From Alphaproteobacteria bacterium (GTDB lineage Bacteria; Pseudomonadota; Alphaproteobacteria; Micropepsales; Micropepsaceae): 13,891 nt of DNA. Numbering within the stretch: position 1 is the stretch's first letter; each line of letters starts with the position of its first letter. The stretch covers positions 1 through 13,891 of the forward strand of contig PKWC01000143.1 of assembly GCA_003131925.1 (NCBI GenBank), in the 5' to 3' direction. Of this stretch, positions 1-6,478 are shown piece after piece. Made by a program: the position numbers and the translations under genes. The notes beneath the pieces were generated by a model, which saw nothing but the letters and a program-made list of their open reading frames with translations, did not search any database and was not told where the DNA came from.

Positions 1-292
1 CCCGACGAATCTCGCTCTAGTCATTCAGGAGAATGCCGATCCGGATGTGCTTGCCGATCTGGAAGACTTCATGCGCGGGCTCGTCCCGCGCGAAACGAGA
101 GCCTACAGACACACCGCCGAAGGTCCCGATGACATGCCGAGCCACATCCGGGCGGCGCTGACTGCGACATCGATTTCGATACCGGTTCAACGCGGCAAGC
201 TCGCGTTGGGCGCCTGGCAGGGGCTCTATCTCTTCGAGCACCGCGACGTACGCCATCGTCGGGAGGTTCTCCTGCATCTGATCGGAGATTGA
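1..292 (+). CDS. yjbQ: YjbQ/UPF0047 family protein, 3' part only
   Basis: The reading frame is open from base 2 and stops at 290-292, so the window holds only the last 96 codons of a family usually about 140 residues long. The visible part carries the family hallmarks: IQENADPDV, then YRHTAEGPDDMPSHIRAAL, then GKLALGAWQGLYLFEHR, and a short C-terminal strand. Family knowledge: YjbQ is a small cytoplasmic beta-rich protein, and E. coli YjbQ has weak thiamine-phosphate synthase activity, but the physiological role is unsettled. Just before IQEN many homologues carry a His-Thr-Ser/Thr motif. Here the visible residues read PTNLALV, so the His position appears to be Pro, although the cut edge makes this uncertain. 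The gene converges on the SDR gene, with 6 bp between the stops. The family call is firm; the function is inferred. Confidence 0.85.
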   Translation, partial: PTNLALVIQENADPDVLADLEDFMRGLVPRETRAYRHTAEGPDDMPSHIRAALTATSISIPVQRGKLALGAWQGLYLFEHRDVRHRREVLLHLIGD

Positions 293-298
293 ACGGTT

Positions 299-1078
299 TC
301 ACCGCGGGGCCATCCGAATGGCGCCGTCGAGGCGCACGCATTCCCCGTTGAAGTAGCCGTTGCGGATCATCTCGAGTGCAAGCGAGGCATATTCGTTCGG
401 ACTGCCGAGTCGCGGCGGGAAGGGCACCTGTGCGCCCAGTGCCTGCTTCACATGATCGGGCGCGCCCTGCAGCAGCGGCGTGTCGAAAAGCCCCGGCATG
501 ATCGTGTTGCAGCGAATGCCTTCCTGCGCCAGGTCGCGCGCCACGACCAGCGTAAGGCCGGTTATCCCGGCTTTGGAGGCCGCGTAAGCCGCCTGGCCGA
601 TCTGGCCATCCTGCGCCGCAACCGAAGCCGTGTTGACGATCACACCCCGCTCGCCCTCGACAGGATCAAGCGTCAGCATTCCGGCGGCCGCGTGCGCAAT
701 GCAGCGAAACGTGCCCACGAGATTGATCTGGACGATGCGATCGAATTCCGCGGGGGGAAAGTACTTGATCTCGCCTGTCTTGCGGTCGCGCGCGGCTGTC
801 TTGAACGCATTTCCCGTACCGGCGCAATTGACGAGGAGGCGCTCCTGGCCGTTTGCGGCGCGAGCAGCCGCGAACCCCGCGGCAACACTGTCATCTCTGG
901 TCACATCGACCGCGCAGAATGCGCCGCGAATTTCGCGCGCGATTTTTTCACCCTTGTCTTTCTGCAGATCGAAAAGGACGACCTTGACGCCATGCTTCGC
1001 CAAGGCGCGGGCTGTGGCTTCGCCGAGACCCGACGCGCCGCCCGTCACGATCGCCGATACCGATGCACTGAGTTCCAT
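299..1078 (-). CDS. SDR-family NAD-dependent dehydrogenase, 3-hydroxyacyl-CoA dehydrogenase type-2 like
   Basis: This 259-residue classical short-chain dehydrogenase has TGGASGLG (12-19) as its nucleotide-binding loop and Asp37 at the end of beta-2, which favours NAD over NADP. It also has NCAG (84-87) and the catalytic set Asn119, Ser152, Tyr165 and Lys169 (YAASK). The length and the C-terminal pattern PRLGSPNEYASLALEMI...GECVRLDGAIRMAPR resemble the HSD10/3-hydroxyacyl-CoA dehydrogenase type-2 branch, which oxidises 3-hydroxyacyl-CoA in fatty or branched-chain acid breakdown. That substrate is inferred from similarity. The frame opens 12 codons further upstream (1114). The ATG at 1078 is preferred because GAGGGG lies 5 nt before it and family members start at this point. 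It reads divergently from nothing nearby; the PilZ gene lies upstream on the same strand after 170 bp. Confidence 0.9.
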   Translation of the reverse strand: MELSASVSAIVTGGASGLGEATARALAKHGVKVVLFDLQKDKGEKIAREIRGAFCAVDVTRDDSVAAGFAAARAANGQERLLVNCAGTGNAFKTAARDRKTGEIKYFPPAEFDRIVQINLVGTFRCIAHAAAGMLTLDPVEGERGVIVNTASVAAQDGQIGQAAYAASKAGITGLTLVVARDLAQEGIRCNTIMPGLFDTPLLQGAPDHVKQALGAQVPFPPRLGSPNEYASLALEMIRNGYFNGECVRLDGAIRMAPR

Positions 1079-1248
1079 GACACCCCTCGAGACATTTCCG
1101 CAGGCGGCAGTCATAGGGCAAACGGCCGGTGAATTGAATCTGCGATCTGAAGGTGAGGGTCGTCCTGCAGAATCTGCCGACGTGCGGCTCAGCCGTTCGC
1201 CGGCTCCGTTCCGATAGATGAAGGCAATAGAGGTTCAGGTGACGCGGC

Positions 1249-1866
1249 TCAGAGCCGGTTCCGCATCGGCATAGGATCCTGCTTCTGTGCCGGAGCCTGT
1301 GCGAACTCGATGGCGATTCCACTTTCATGATGACGGGCCACACGGCCTGACATCTGTCCGATGACGACGGTTTCGCCGATACGGGGCTTGGTTTCCGTCT
1401 TGAGCGAAACGCCGCTCAGTGAAAGATCGAGCACCTCGCATGGGATGATCTCGCCATTGGCGCGGGTGAAATGAGCGAATCCGGGAGTCTCCGTGCGTTC
1501 ATACCGCCTCAGGACAGGGTCGTTTTCGGCGCCGCGATTCATCAGCAGAGCGAGCTGCTCCGAAACGCGCTCCCGCTTCAGCGCCGAGCAATGAAAACGC
1601 ACGCCGAAACGATCGTCCACAATCCGCGAGACTTCGGCTTCGAAGCGGCCCAGCCCTTCGATATAGAGAACGACCGGCGTGCCCACGGCCGGGACAAATT
1701 CGGAGGCGACTTGCGCGCCAACGGGCGACACGTCGATGATCCGGCAACCGGCCTCGCGGCCGTCTCCCGGCACAAACAGGCGGCCGGCCAGATTTGCATC
1801 CAGCCGGATATAGCGGCGGCGCTCGGCCTTTGCTTTGGCAAAGGCGGCCTTTCCATCCGCGCTCAT
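1249..1866 (-). CDS. Tandem PilZ-domain protein (probable c-di-GMP sensor)
   Basis: The protein contains two PilZ-like units. Residue numbers here are counted from the GTG at 1875; subtract 3 for the ATG at 1866. Unit 1 has RxxxR at 20-24 (within ERRRYIRLDA) and DxSxxG at 48-53 (DVSPVG). Unit 2 has RxxxR at 123-127 (RRYER) and DxSxxG at 150-155 (DLSLSG). These paired motifs are the known c-di-GMP contacts of PilZ domains, so both units could bind ligand. No membrane segment, enzymatic domain or signal peptide is visible, so it is probably a cytoplasmic effector acting through a partner. What it controls (motility, exopolysaccharide or other) cannot be read from the neighbours. Two starts are possible: GTG at 1875 and ATG at 1866. 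I chose the ATG because GGA sits 4 nt upstream, but the choice is weak. Upstream lies a CCCGGG-rich inverted repeat. Confidence 0.88.
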   Translation of the reverse strand: MSADGKAAFAKAKAERRRYIRLDANLAGRLFVPGDGREAGCRIIDVSPVGAQVASEFVPAVGTPVVLYIEGLGRFEAEVSRIVDDRFGVRFHCSALKRERVSEQLALLMNRGAENDPVLRRYERTETPGFAHFTRANGEIIPCEVLDLSLSGVSLKTETKPRIGETVVIGQMSGRVARHHESGIAIEFAQAPAQKQDPMPMRNRL

Positions 1867-1894
1867 GTGTTCCACAGGACCGCCAACGGTCCAA

Positions 1895-1995
1895 TTCCCG
1901 GGTAATCCATCCCCGGAGATTTAGCCCGGGAACGTCAACAAGGCGTTAGCGTCCCCTGTTTGTCTCCGTCCCGGGCGAAAAATCCCAGCCGGGAC
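1895..1995. repeat. Two successive CCCGGG-cored inverted repeats upstream of the PilZ gene
   Basis: The first is TTCCCGGG (1895-1902) facing CCCGGGAA (1925-1932), with partly pairing TAA/TTA inside the arms. The second is GTCCCGG (1968-1974) facing CCGGGAC (1989-1995). Both are perfect in the stated arms. The first lies 29-66 bases upstream of the PilZ ATG and could be an operator or a leader hairpin. The second touches the start of the GMC oxidoreductase remnant. No T-run follows either, so an intrinsic terminator is not supported. The arms are seen directly; the role is unknown. Confidence 0.45.
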
Positions 1996-2272
1996 GATCT
2001 ACCATCCGGTGGGAAGCGCAAAAACGGGACGCGACGGTAAATTCGTCGTTGATACCACACTTAAAGTTTACGGGACCGACACATGGCGCGTCGTCGCTGC
2101 TTCCATCATGCCCCATGTTGTATCGGGATATAGCAATGCGCCCACAATCATGACCGCCGGAAAGGGTGCGGATTTAATCCTTGCCTGCACTCCTCCTGCG
2201 CCGGAACATGCCTATATCGAAGAAGACGACGAGAAAGACTCCGCGGCTGCGCAAGGGCGGCTATCGGAGTAG
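1991..2272 (+). pseudogene. Remnant of a GMC-family oxidoreductase (C-terminal end only)
   Basis: The frame reads YHPVGSAKTG, then VVDTTLKVYGTDTWRVVAAS, then IMPHVVSGYSNAPTIM followed by AGKGADLIL. This is the C-terminal signature of glucose-methanol-choline FAD oxidoreductases (typically HPVG-[TS]-[CA]-[RK]-MG ... LRVVDASIMP ... SGNTNAPTIMIAEKGAD). Only about 65 of the usual 530 or more residues are present. The FAD-binding N-terminus is absent, and the frame upstream is closed by a stop at 1922-1924 with no GMC-like sequence before 1991. Several normally constant residues are changed (VVAAS for VVDAS, TAGKGAD for IAEKGAD). The last 27 codons, after LIL, look like unrelated read-through to the stop. 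A GTG at 2009 could start an 87-residue peptide, but a product is unlikely. This is probably the end of a gene lost by deletion. Confidence 0.75.
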
Positions 2273-2316
2273 CTGCGCACCGTGTAGGCTCCGCCGGTCG
2301 CGGTGGAGGATGCCGG

Positions 2317-2655
2317 ATGAGAAAATTCGCAATCGCTACTGCGAGTGTTGCGCTTGTTCTGATATCGGGCCGCGTATTCGCCCAGGGCGACAAACCCTAT
2401 CCGCTCCACGAAATGAATTTCGACTTGTGGTGTCAGGAGGAAAAGCACTTTTCGCCCGACCGCTGCGACAAGCGCCTGCCGCAGGACGATGCCGAGTTCC
2501 AAGACTACCGCAATCACATCGAGAAGTACGAAATTCCGTATTTGCAGCGCCAGCAGAACGAACAGAATCTCAATCGCGTAATTCTACACAACGATCCCGT
2601 CGACCACCCCACGCTGCCGTCAGAGCCGCAGCCCGATCAGCCATCGGGACACTGA
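2317..2655 (+). CDS. Small secreted protein of unknown function
   Basis: This 112-residue protein has a clear Sec signal peptide: MRK, then a hydrophobic core FAIATASVALVLISG, with probable cleavage after VFA at about residue 22. The mature part is short, charged and rich in Gln, Asp and Pro. It has two cysteines (39 and 50) that could form a disulfide in the periplasm. A predicted helical stretch (about 60-90, FQDYRNHIEKYEIPYLQRQQ) is followed by a Pro-rich tail ending PSEPQPDQPSGH. There is no enzymatic motif. I recognise the style of a conserved alphaproteobacterial hypothetical protein but cannot assign a function. The start is supported by GGAGG 7 nt before the ATG. It converges with the PAS gene; a strong hairpin (2683-2711) separates the two. 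Confidence 0.75.
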   Translation: MRKFAIATASVALVLISGRVFAQGDKPYPLHEMNFDLWCQEEKHFSPDRCDKRLPQDDAEFQDYRNHIEKYEIPYLQRQQNEQNLNRVILHNDPVDHPTLPSEPQPDQPSGH

Positions 2656-2682
2656 CGAACCGCTTCCGTCTGTTCGTGTTGT

Positions 2683-2711
2683 AGTCTGACTTAATCCTGT
2701 CGGATCAGACT
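2683..2711. terminator. Hairpin between convergent genes, possible bidirectional terminator
   Basis: AGTCTGA (2683-2689) pairs with TCAGACT (2705-2711). Inside them ATCC and GGAT pair across a TGTC loop, so the whole can fold as a roughly 10-bp stem with one 5-nt bulge. It sits exactly between the stop of the secreted protein (2655) and the stop of the PAS gene (2712). No long T-run follows on either strand, so termination is inferred from position and stem alone. Confidence 0.45.
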
Positions 2712-3389
2712 TTAGCGCACGAGGCGTATTGCGGGCGCGATGTCGAGAGCGGAAATCAGCTTCCCCACCCCATTGCCAGCGGTGAAATGCAGCGCCGCCG
2801 CCTTGTCCTGCGAGACCACCAGTCTCAAATACGGCCGGTGCGAAGGCCTGATTGCCGGTGCGGCGGAAGGCGGCTCGCTGGGCCGACTTGATGTCTCGCT
2901 CTCGTGGATCGCGGCGGAGCCGGTGAGACGCTCGCAGGTAATGGGCCGGCCGGCGAGCGACGTGGCGTCGCCGAGAAACTGGGTAATGCCGAGAAATCGC
3001 CGGGCAGCACCAGGACCGAAAGTGAGCGGTGCGAGAACCGTCTCCATTTCCATGGTGGCGCAGTGCGACGTTGTGCCGATCGCCGACAGGCAAATCGCGT
3101 GTTTCGCAGCGAGGGCTCGCGCCGACAGCAATTGCAGCGTATCGCGCGCCGCGGCCTCCCAATGGCCAAAAAAGCTTGTTCCTCTCAATTCCTGCCCGAA
3201 ACGCTCGCAGATCAATGTTCCGGCGAGCCGGTAGGTGGGACACGCAGGATCGTGGGCATCGAGAATGAAGACGCTCGGCAGCATCCGCTTGATTCCACGC
3301 GGGTCGATATCGGCCTGGTCCGGAATCTGTCCATCGCGGCGGAGCCTGCTCCAGTAACCGATCAGAAGGTGGCTGTTTCGGTGCTTCAT
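2712..3389 (-). CDS. PAS_5-family PAS-domain protein
   Basis: This 225-residue protein's first 140 or so residues match the PAS_5 pattern: LLIGYWSRLRRDGQIPDQADIDP (8-30), IKRMLPSVFILD (33-44), YRLAGTLICERFGQELRG (53-70) with FFGHWE after it, and PLTFGPGAARRFLGI further on. Family knowledge: these are stand-alone PAS proteins common in Alphaproteobacteria, often annotated as hypothetical, with no attached kinase or cyclase domain. No output domain is visible here either. The C-terminal part is a Ser/Pro/Ala-rich linker followed by a short PYLRLVVSQD segment. No membrane segment or signal peptide is seen. The start is supported by GGGGGA 8 nt upstream. A hairpin lies in the leader (3403-3425). 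The ligand and partner are unknown. Confidence 0.85.
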   Translation of the reverse strand: MKHRNSHLLIGYWSRLRRDGQIPDQADIDPRGIKRMLPSVFILDAHDPACPTYRLAGTLICERFGQELRGTSFFGHWEAAARDTLQLLSARALAAKHAICLSAIGTTSHCATMEMETVLAPLTFGPGAARRFLGITQFLGDATSLAGRPITCERLTGSAAIHESETSSRPSEPPSAAPAIRPSHRPYLRLVVSQDKAAALHFTAGNGVGKLISALDIAPAIRLVR

Positions 3390-3402
3390 TTCGCGTTCCC
3401 CC

Positions 3403-3425
3403 GGCGCAATGTCCCTCTTTGCGCC
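3403..3425 (-). promoter_or_regulatory. Inverted repeat in the leader of the PAS gene
   Basis: GGCGCAA (3403-3409) faces TTGCGCC (3419-3425) around a 9-base spacer, 14-36 bases upstream of the PAS start codon. A second, smaller perfect palindrome, TTGGGC-T-GCCCAA, lies at 3440-3452. Either could be an operator or a leader hairpin. The symmetry is seen directly; any regulatory role is inference. Confidence 0.35.
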
Positions 3426-3491
3426 ACTTCACCGACGCCTTGGGCTGCCCAACCGGTTAAAAAGCAGAAGCCGTGCCAGCCCGCTTGAGGC

Positions 3492-4199
3492 TCAGCGGTT
3501 CCAGGACCCGCGGCGTGGGCGGCCGAACAGTGGGAAGCCCGGCAATTTGAATAGCGGGGTGAGCACCAGCCCGGCACCGAAACCACCCACATGAGCCCAC
3601 CAGGCCACGCCTGGCTGGTGAGGGTCGCTCAGCGATGCGCTTGCGAGCTGCAGGACGAACCAGAAGCTGACGACCCAGAAGGCGCTGAGCGCGAAGGGAT
3701 AGAAAATGATGCCCAGAGGAACGACAACGGTGACGCGCGCCCGCGGGAATAGAAGGACGTAGCCTGCGAGCACTCCCGAGATCGCGCCCGACGCTCCGAT
3801 CATCGGAATTCGCGCGGCCGGATCGATAAAGGCCAGCATCAATGCCGCGGCCACTCCGCAGATCAGGTAGAAGGCTGCGAAGCGAAGGTGGCCCATCGCG
3901 TCCTCGACATTGTTGCCGAAAATCCAGAGGTACAGCATGTTTCCGGCGAGATGGAGAATGCTGCCATGCAGGAACATCGAGCTGAAGATCGTGGCGACAG
4001 GCGAAACATTGACGAAGCCGGTGGGTGCCGCGTGCAAACCGAACAGAGAGGCGGGCATAAAGCCCAGAACGAAAACTGCCGCGGCCATCTCGCGGCCCAG
4101 CGACCGCTCCCATAGATAAACGATCACGCACAGCGCGATGACGAGCCAGGTCACGACCGGAGTGAGCCGCGCGGGATTGTCGTCCGATATCGGGATCAT
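3492..4199 (-). CDS. Rhomboid-family intramembrane serine protease
   Basis: The protein is 235 residues long with six hydrophobic segments. The rhomboid signature is complete: HLAGN (His83, Asn87; oxyanion region), GASG (catalytic Ser137) and AHVGGFGAG (catalytic His203). Thus the Ser-His dyad is present, and it should cut transmembrane substrates within the inner membrane. Its own substrate cannot be deduced. The frame is open up to a GTG at 4250, giving 252 residues with a basic Arg/Pro-rich N-terminus. I chose the ATG at 4199 because MIPISDDNPARLTPVVTW is the usual start of the alphaproteobacterial branch. The ribosome-binding site is weak for both. The C-terminus ends in a short basic tail. 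It reads on the same strand as the PAS gene, 102 bp upstream of it, and divergently from sucC. Confidence 0.92.
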   Translation of the reverse strand: MIPISDDNPARLTPVVTWLVIALCVIVYLWERSLGREMAAAVFVLGFMPASLFGLHAAPTGFVNVSPVATIFSSMFLHGSILHLAGNMLYLWIFGNNVEDAMGHLRFAAFYLICGVAAALMLAFIDPAARIPMIGASGAISGVLAGYVLLFPRARVTVVVPLGIIFYPFALSAFWVVSFWFVLQLASASLSDPHQPGVAWWAHVGGFGAGLVLTPLFKLPGFPLFGRPRRGSWNR

Positions 4200-4487
4200 A
4201 CGGTCCGGCCGTCCGCGAGGGCCCGGATTGCGCCTGTGCCGATCCGGCACACGGTTGGGCCGCGGTTCGAAATGGTTATTTGCAAAAAATAACGCGCAGC
4301 CATCGCGGATTCACACACCTATATTGGATAATCAGGCCGGATTCGTTTCTAGCACGTCCGGTCGCGAACCGGGGCGTTTCACGACAGCGGCGAGCCGGAG
4401 CACTCGGCACCGGACGAAAGGGCCAAAGCTTGATTGCAGAAGTCGCGCTGCTATGGTGCGGCCCTTCCTCGTCGCCGGAAATTTTCA
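4200..4487. promoter_or_regulatory. Divergent intergenic region between the rhomboid gene and sucC
   Basis: These 288 bases must hold the promoters of both flanking genes. The part up to 4250 may be coding if the rhomboid starts at the upstream GTG. A distinctly AT-rich patch at about 4273-4335, including GCAAAAAATAA and TATATTGGATAAT, is the likeliest promoter zone. No -35/-10 pair with correct spacing could be fixed. A short CCGGT-CGCGA-ACCGG inverted repeat lies near 4360-4374. There is no convincing gene here. Confidence 0.4.
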
Positions 4488-5657
4488 ATGAACATCCATG
4501 AATATCAGGCCAAGGAGATTCTCCGCGGCTTCAGCGTACCCGTGCCGCGTGGCTTGCCGGCATTCACGGCGGCGGAGGCAGTCCTCGCCGCGGAAATGCT
4601 CGGAGGCCCGGTTTGGGTGGTCAAGGCGCAAATCCACGCCGGAGGCCGCGGAAAGGGTGGTGGCGTCGAGGTTGTCCGCTCGCTCGAAGAGGTCCGCACC
4701 GAAGCCACACGCATGCTTGGCATGAAGCTCGTCACGCACCAGACGGGCAGAGAAGGCCGTATCGTGCGCCGTCTTTACATCGAAGACGGATCGAACATCG
4801 CGCGCGAGCTCTATCTGTCCGCGCTCGTCGACCGTTCGACGAGCCGTATCGCCTTTATTTCTTCGACCGAAGGCGGGATGGACATTGAAGAGGTGGCGAG
4901 GCGAAGCCCGGAAAAGATCGTGACGTTCCAGATCGAACCCGCCGCCGGCTTTCAGCCCTATGTCGGCCGCAACATTGCAGCGGCGCTGAAGCTCGACGGG
5001 GATTTGTCGAAGCAGTGCGGCAGGGTGGTCGAAGGGCTCCACGGCGCATTCCTCGCGAAGGACATGAGCCTGCTCGAAATCAATCCACTGGTCGTGACAA
5101 AAGAGGGGCGTGTTATCTGCCTCGATGCCAAGATCAACTTCGACGACAGTGCACTGTTCCGGCATCCAGACGTCGCGGCGCTGCGCGATCCCGACGAAGA
5201 GGATCCCACCGAGCGCGAGGCCGCGAAATACGATCTCTCCTACGTCAAGCTCGACGGCACGATTGGCTGCATGGTGAACGGCGCGGGCCTGGCCATGGCG
5301 ACGATGGACATCATCAAGCTGTTCGGCGAGGAGCCCGCGAACTTTCTCGATGTCGGCGGCGGTGCCTCGCGCGAGAAGGTCACGGCGGCGTTCAAGATCA
5401 TCGTCTCCGATCCGCATGTGAAAGGGATTCTGGTAAATATCTTCGGCGGCATCATGAAGTGCGACATCATCGCCGAGGGGATCGTCGCCGCGGCGAAGGA
5501 GGTTGCGTTGTCCGTGCCGCTGGTCGTCCGCCTGGAGGGGACCAATGTCGACAAGGGAAAAGAGATTCTCGCCCGTTCCGGCCTGCCCATCGTTTCCGGC
5601 AACGATCTCGCCGACGCCGCGCAGAAGATCGTGAACGCCGTGCGCGCGGGCGGATAG
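4488..5657 (+). CDS. sucC: Succinyl-CoA synthetase (ADP-forming) beta subunit, orphan
   Basis: At 389 residues it is full length (E. coli SucC is 388). It begins MNIHEYQAKEIL, followed by the ATP-grasp nucleotide site around VKAQIHAGGRGK (45-56) and LLEINPLVV. The C-terminal CoA-ligase part has GCMVNGAGLAMATMD, PANFLDVGGGAS and LVNIFGGIMKCD, then VVRLEGTNVDKG. The FGGIMKCD form points to SucC rather than the malate-CoA ligase MtkA. The enzyme couples succinyl-CoA cleavage to nucleoside triphosphate synthesis in the TCA cycle, but it needs the alpha subunit SucD, which carries the phospho-His. SucD is normally encoded next to sucC. Here it is absent, and an AraC-type fragment starts 1 bp after the sucC stop. 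The ATG at 4488 has GGA 8 nt upstream; an earlier in-frame start (4434) adds non-homologous sequence. It may pair with a SucD encoded elsewhere or be a decaying second copy. Confidence 0.93.
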   Translation: MNIHEYQAKEILRGFSVPVPRGLPAFTAAEAVLAAEMLGGPVWVVKAQIHAGGRGKGGGVEVVRSLEEVRTEATRMLGMKLVTHQTGREGRIVRRLYIEDGSNIARELYLSALVDRSTSRIAFISSTEGGMDIEEVARRSPEKIVTFQIEPAAGFQPYVGRNIAAALKLDGDLSKQCGRVVEGLHGAFLAKDMSLLEINPLVVTKEGRVICLDAKINFDDSALFRHPDVAALRDPDEEDPTEREAAKYDLSYVKLDGTIGCMVNGAGLAMATMDIIKLFGEEPANFLDVGGGASREKVTAAFKIIVSDPHVKGILVNIFGGIMKCDIIAEGIVAAAKEVALSVPLVVRLEGTNVDKGKEILARSGLPIVSGNDLADAAQKIVNAVRAGG

Positions 5658-5658
5658 C

Positions 5659-5895
5659 ATGTCGCCGCGTTATGTGCAGCGGCTCTTCGAAAACGAAGGC
5701 AAGACGTTCACCCAGTTTGTCTGCGATCGGCGGCTTGACGACGCCTGCCGGATGCTGGCCAGCTGGCGCTTCGATCACAAACGCATCGCCGACGTCGCAT
5801 TCGAAGCCGGTTTCAGCGACCCGTCCTATTTCAACCGCGCGTTTCGACGCAGATTCGGTTCCTCGCCGTCGGAGTTGCGCAACAGCAGCCTCTGA
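5659..5895 (+). pseudogene. Truncated AraC-family HTH fragment, duplicate of the gene at 7952
   Basis: This 78-codon frame reads SPRYVQRLFENEG, then RLDDACRML, RIADVAFEAGFSDPSYFNRAF and GSSPSELR. That is the end of the first helix-turn-helix, the linker helix and the complete second helix-turn-helix of an AraC-type DNA-binding domain. It is about 78% identical in protein and 87% in DNA, without indels, to the HTH gene at 7952-8338. The similarity begins at 5663, so the first part of HTH1 and everything before it is missing. An ATG directly after the sucC stop, with GGCGGA nearby, could allow translation by coupling to sucC, but a product with only half of HTH1 should not bind DNA normally. 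I regard it as a relic of a rearrangement whose left breakpoint lies at 5658-5662. Confidence 0.85.
5663..5891 (+). repeat. Left copy of a 229-bp direct repeat (AraC HTH segment)
   Basis: This segment aligns base for base, with about 30 mismatches and no gaps, to 8106-8334 (constant offset 2443). Both copies are in the same orientation. Between them lie the GNAT fragment, mazEF, the palindromic element and the propeller pseudogene. Confidence 0.85.
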
Positions 5896-5901
5896 TGCTG
5901 C

Positions 5902-6129
5902 ATGGGTTACGCGTCGGAAGCCACGCGCGCGGCGATGAACTACGCGTTTCTGACGCGGCAGATTTCACAGCTCATATCCGTCATCGAAACGCGCAATGCT
6001 GCAAGCCATGCGATCGCCGGGCGGCCTAGCGAGATACGCGGCGAGCGCCGCGAGATCGTGTTCGAGGGCAACGCTTTGACCGTGGACGCGCGGGCCATTT
6101 CGCGCGAAGAGTGGTCGCGGAGACTTTGA
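5902..6129 (+). pseudogene. Truncated GNAT acetyltransferase fragment
   Basis: The 75-codon frame starts MGYASEATRAAMNYAFLT and ends RAISREEWSRRL. It corresponds to the C-terminal 40% of a RimJ/RimL-type N-acetyltransferase and aligns with residues 104-177 of the intact gene at 8409 (about half the residues identical). The beta-sheet N-terminus is missing. The acetyl-CoA pyrophosphate loop is also missing: the intact copy has WGQGFATEA, here only GYASEA remains, so Gln-Gly is lost. It cannot be an active acetyltransferase. The order HTH fragment then GNAT fragment mirrors 7952-8942, so the two were probably left by one event. The GNAT piece has diverged much more than the HTH piece, and it could come from a related but different paralogue. 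Confidence 0.8.
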
Positions 6130-6183
6130 TGCGCAGGGGGCCCTCGTTTTGGGTTTCTTCCTTGTGAATTCAGACTGGAGCTG

Positions 6184-6199
6184 TTATACGGAAGTATAA
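6184..6199. promoter_or_regulatory. Perfect inverted repeat over the mazEF promoter (probable MazE operator)
   Basis: TTATAC-GGAA-GTATAA is a perfect 16-bp inverted repeat with 6-bp arms. It overlaps a consensus -10 box TATAAT (6195-6200), and its left arm could itself be a -10 (TTATAC) paired with TTGTGA (6162-6167) at 16 bp. The mazE ATG is 21 bases further on. Family knowledge: MazE-type AbrB-fold antitoxins bind palindromes in their own promoter and repress the operon, more strongly with MazF. The position and symmetry fit such autoregulation; binding itself is inferred. Confidence 0.65.
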
Positions 6200-6220
6200 T
6201 TGCCGAACCTAAGGCACATC

Positions 6221-6478
6221 ATGAAACACGATGCAAAGCTCAGAAAGGTCGGAGGCTCGGTGATGCTGGCCATTCCGCCCGCGGTGCTCGATGAGCTGAA
6301 GCTTGCAGCCGATGCTCCTGTCAGTTTGGCGGTCAGGAGCGGCAGGCTTGTTGTCGAACTAAGGCCGCGGCCGCGCTATTCGCTCGATCAGCTGCTGTCG
6401 GAGACGCGAGCTTCGACGCGGAGGCCCAAAGATCGCGCCTGGGCAGCCGGAGCAGCCAGAGGCCGCGAGTTGATTTGA
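6221..6478 (+). CDS. mazE: MazE-type antitoxin (AbrB/SpoVT fold)
   Basis: The protein has 85 residues. The N-terminal 45 or so form a swapped-hairpin AbrB DNA-binding domain: KLRKVGGSVMLAIPPAVLDELKL, then PVSLAVRSGRLVVELRP. The C-terminal part (YSLDQLLSE onward, ending in RAWAAGAARGREL) is the charged, flexible tail that in this family wraps around MazF and blocks its active site. It therefore neutralises the toxin and, as a dimer, represses its own promoter. The start is the ATG at 6221, with AAGG 6 nt upstream. A TTG 7 codons earlier is in frame but lies at the promoter. Its stop TGA overlaps the mazF ATG by one base (TGATG), which suggests translational coupling. It belongs to the accessory stretch between the two AraC/GNAT copies. 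Confidence 0.9.
   Translation: MKHDAKLRKVGGSVMLAIPPAVLDELKLAADAPVSLAVRSGRLVVELRPRPRYSLDQLLSETRASTRRPKDRAWAAGAARGRELI

Noticed and set aside
452..1217. Long plus-strand frames (452-1132 and 630-1217) opposite the SDR gene
   Set aside because: They are antisense shadows of a strongly supported SDR gene in high-GC DNA, with no recognisable domain.
4488..5657. Malate-CoA ligase MtkA instead of SucC
   Set aside because: The FGGIMKCD segment and overall C-terminal pattern fit SucC; no serine-cycle genes are nearby.
4485..5660. A 391-codon minus-strand frame opposite sucC
   Set aside because: It is antisense to a full-length conserved enzyme; its low-complexity Arg/Asp/His composition is typical of a shadow frame.
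5015..5938. A 307-codon plus-strand frame across sucC and the HTH fragment
   Set aside because: Arg-rich off-frame translation of sucC; no ribosome-binding site or domain.
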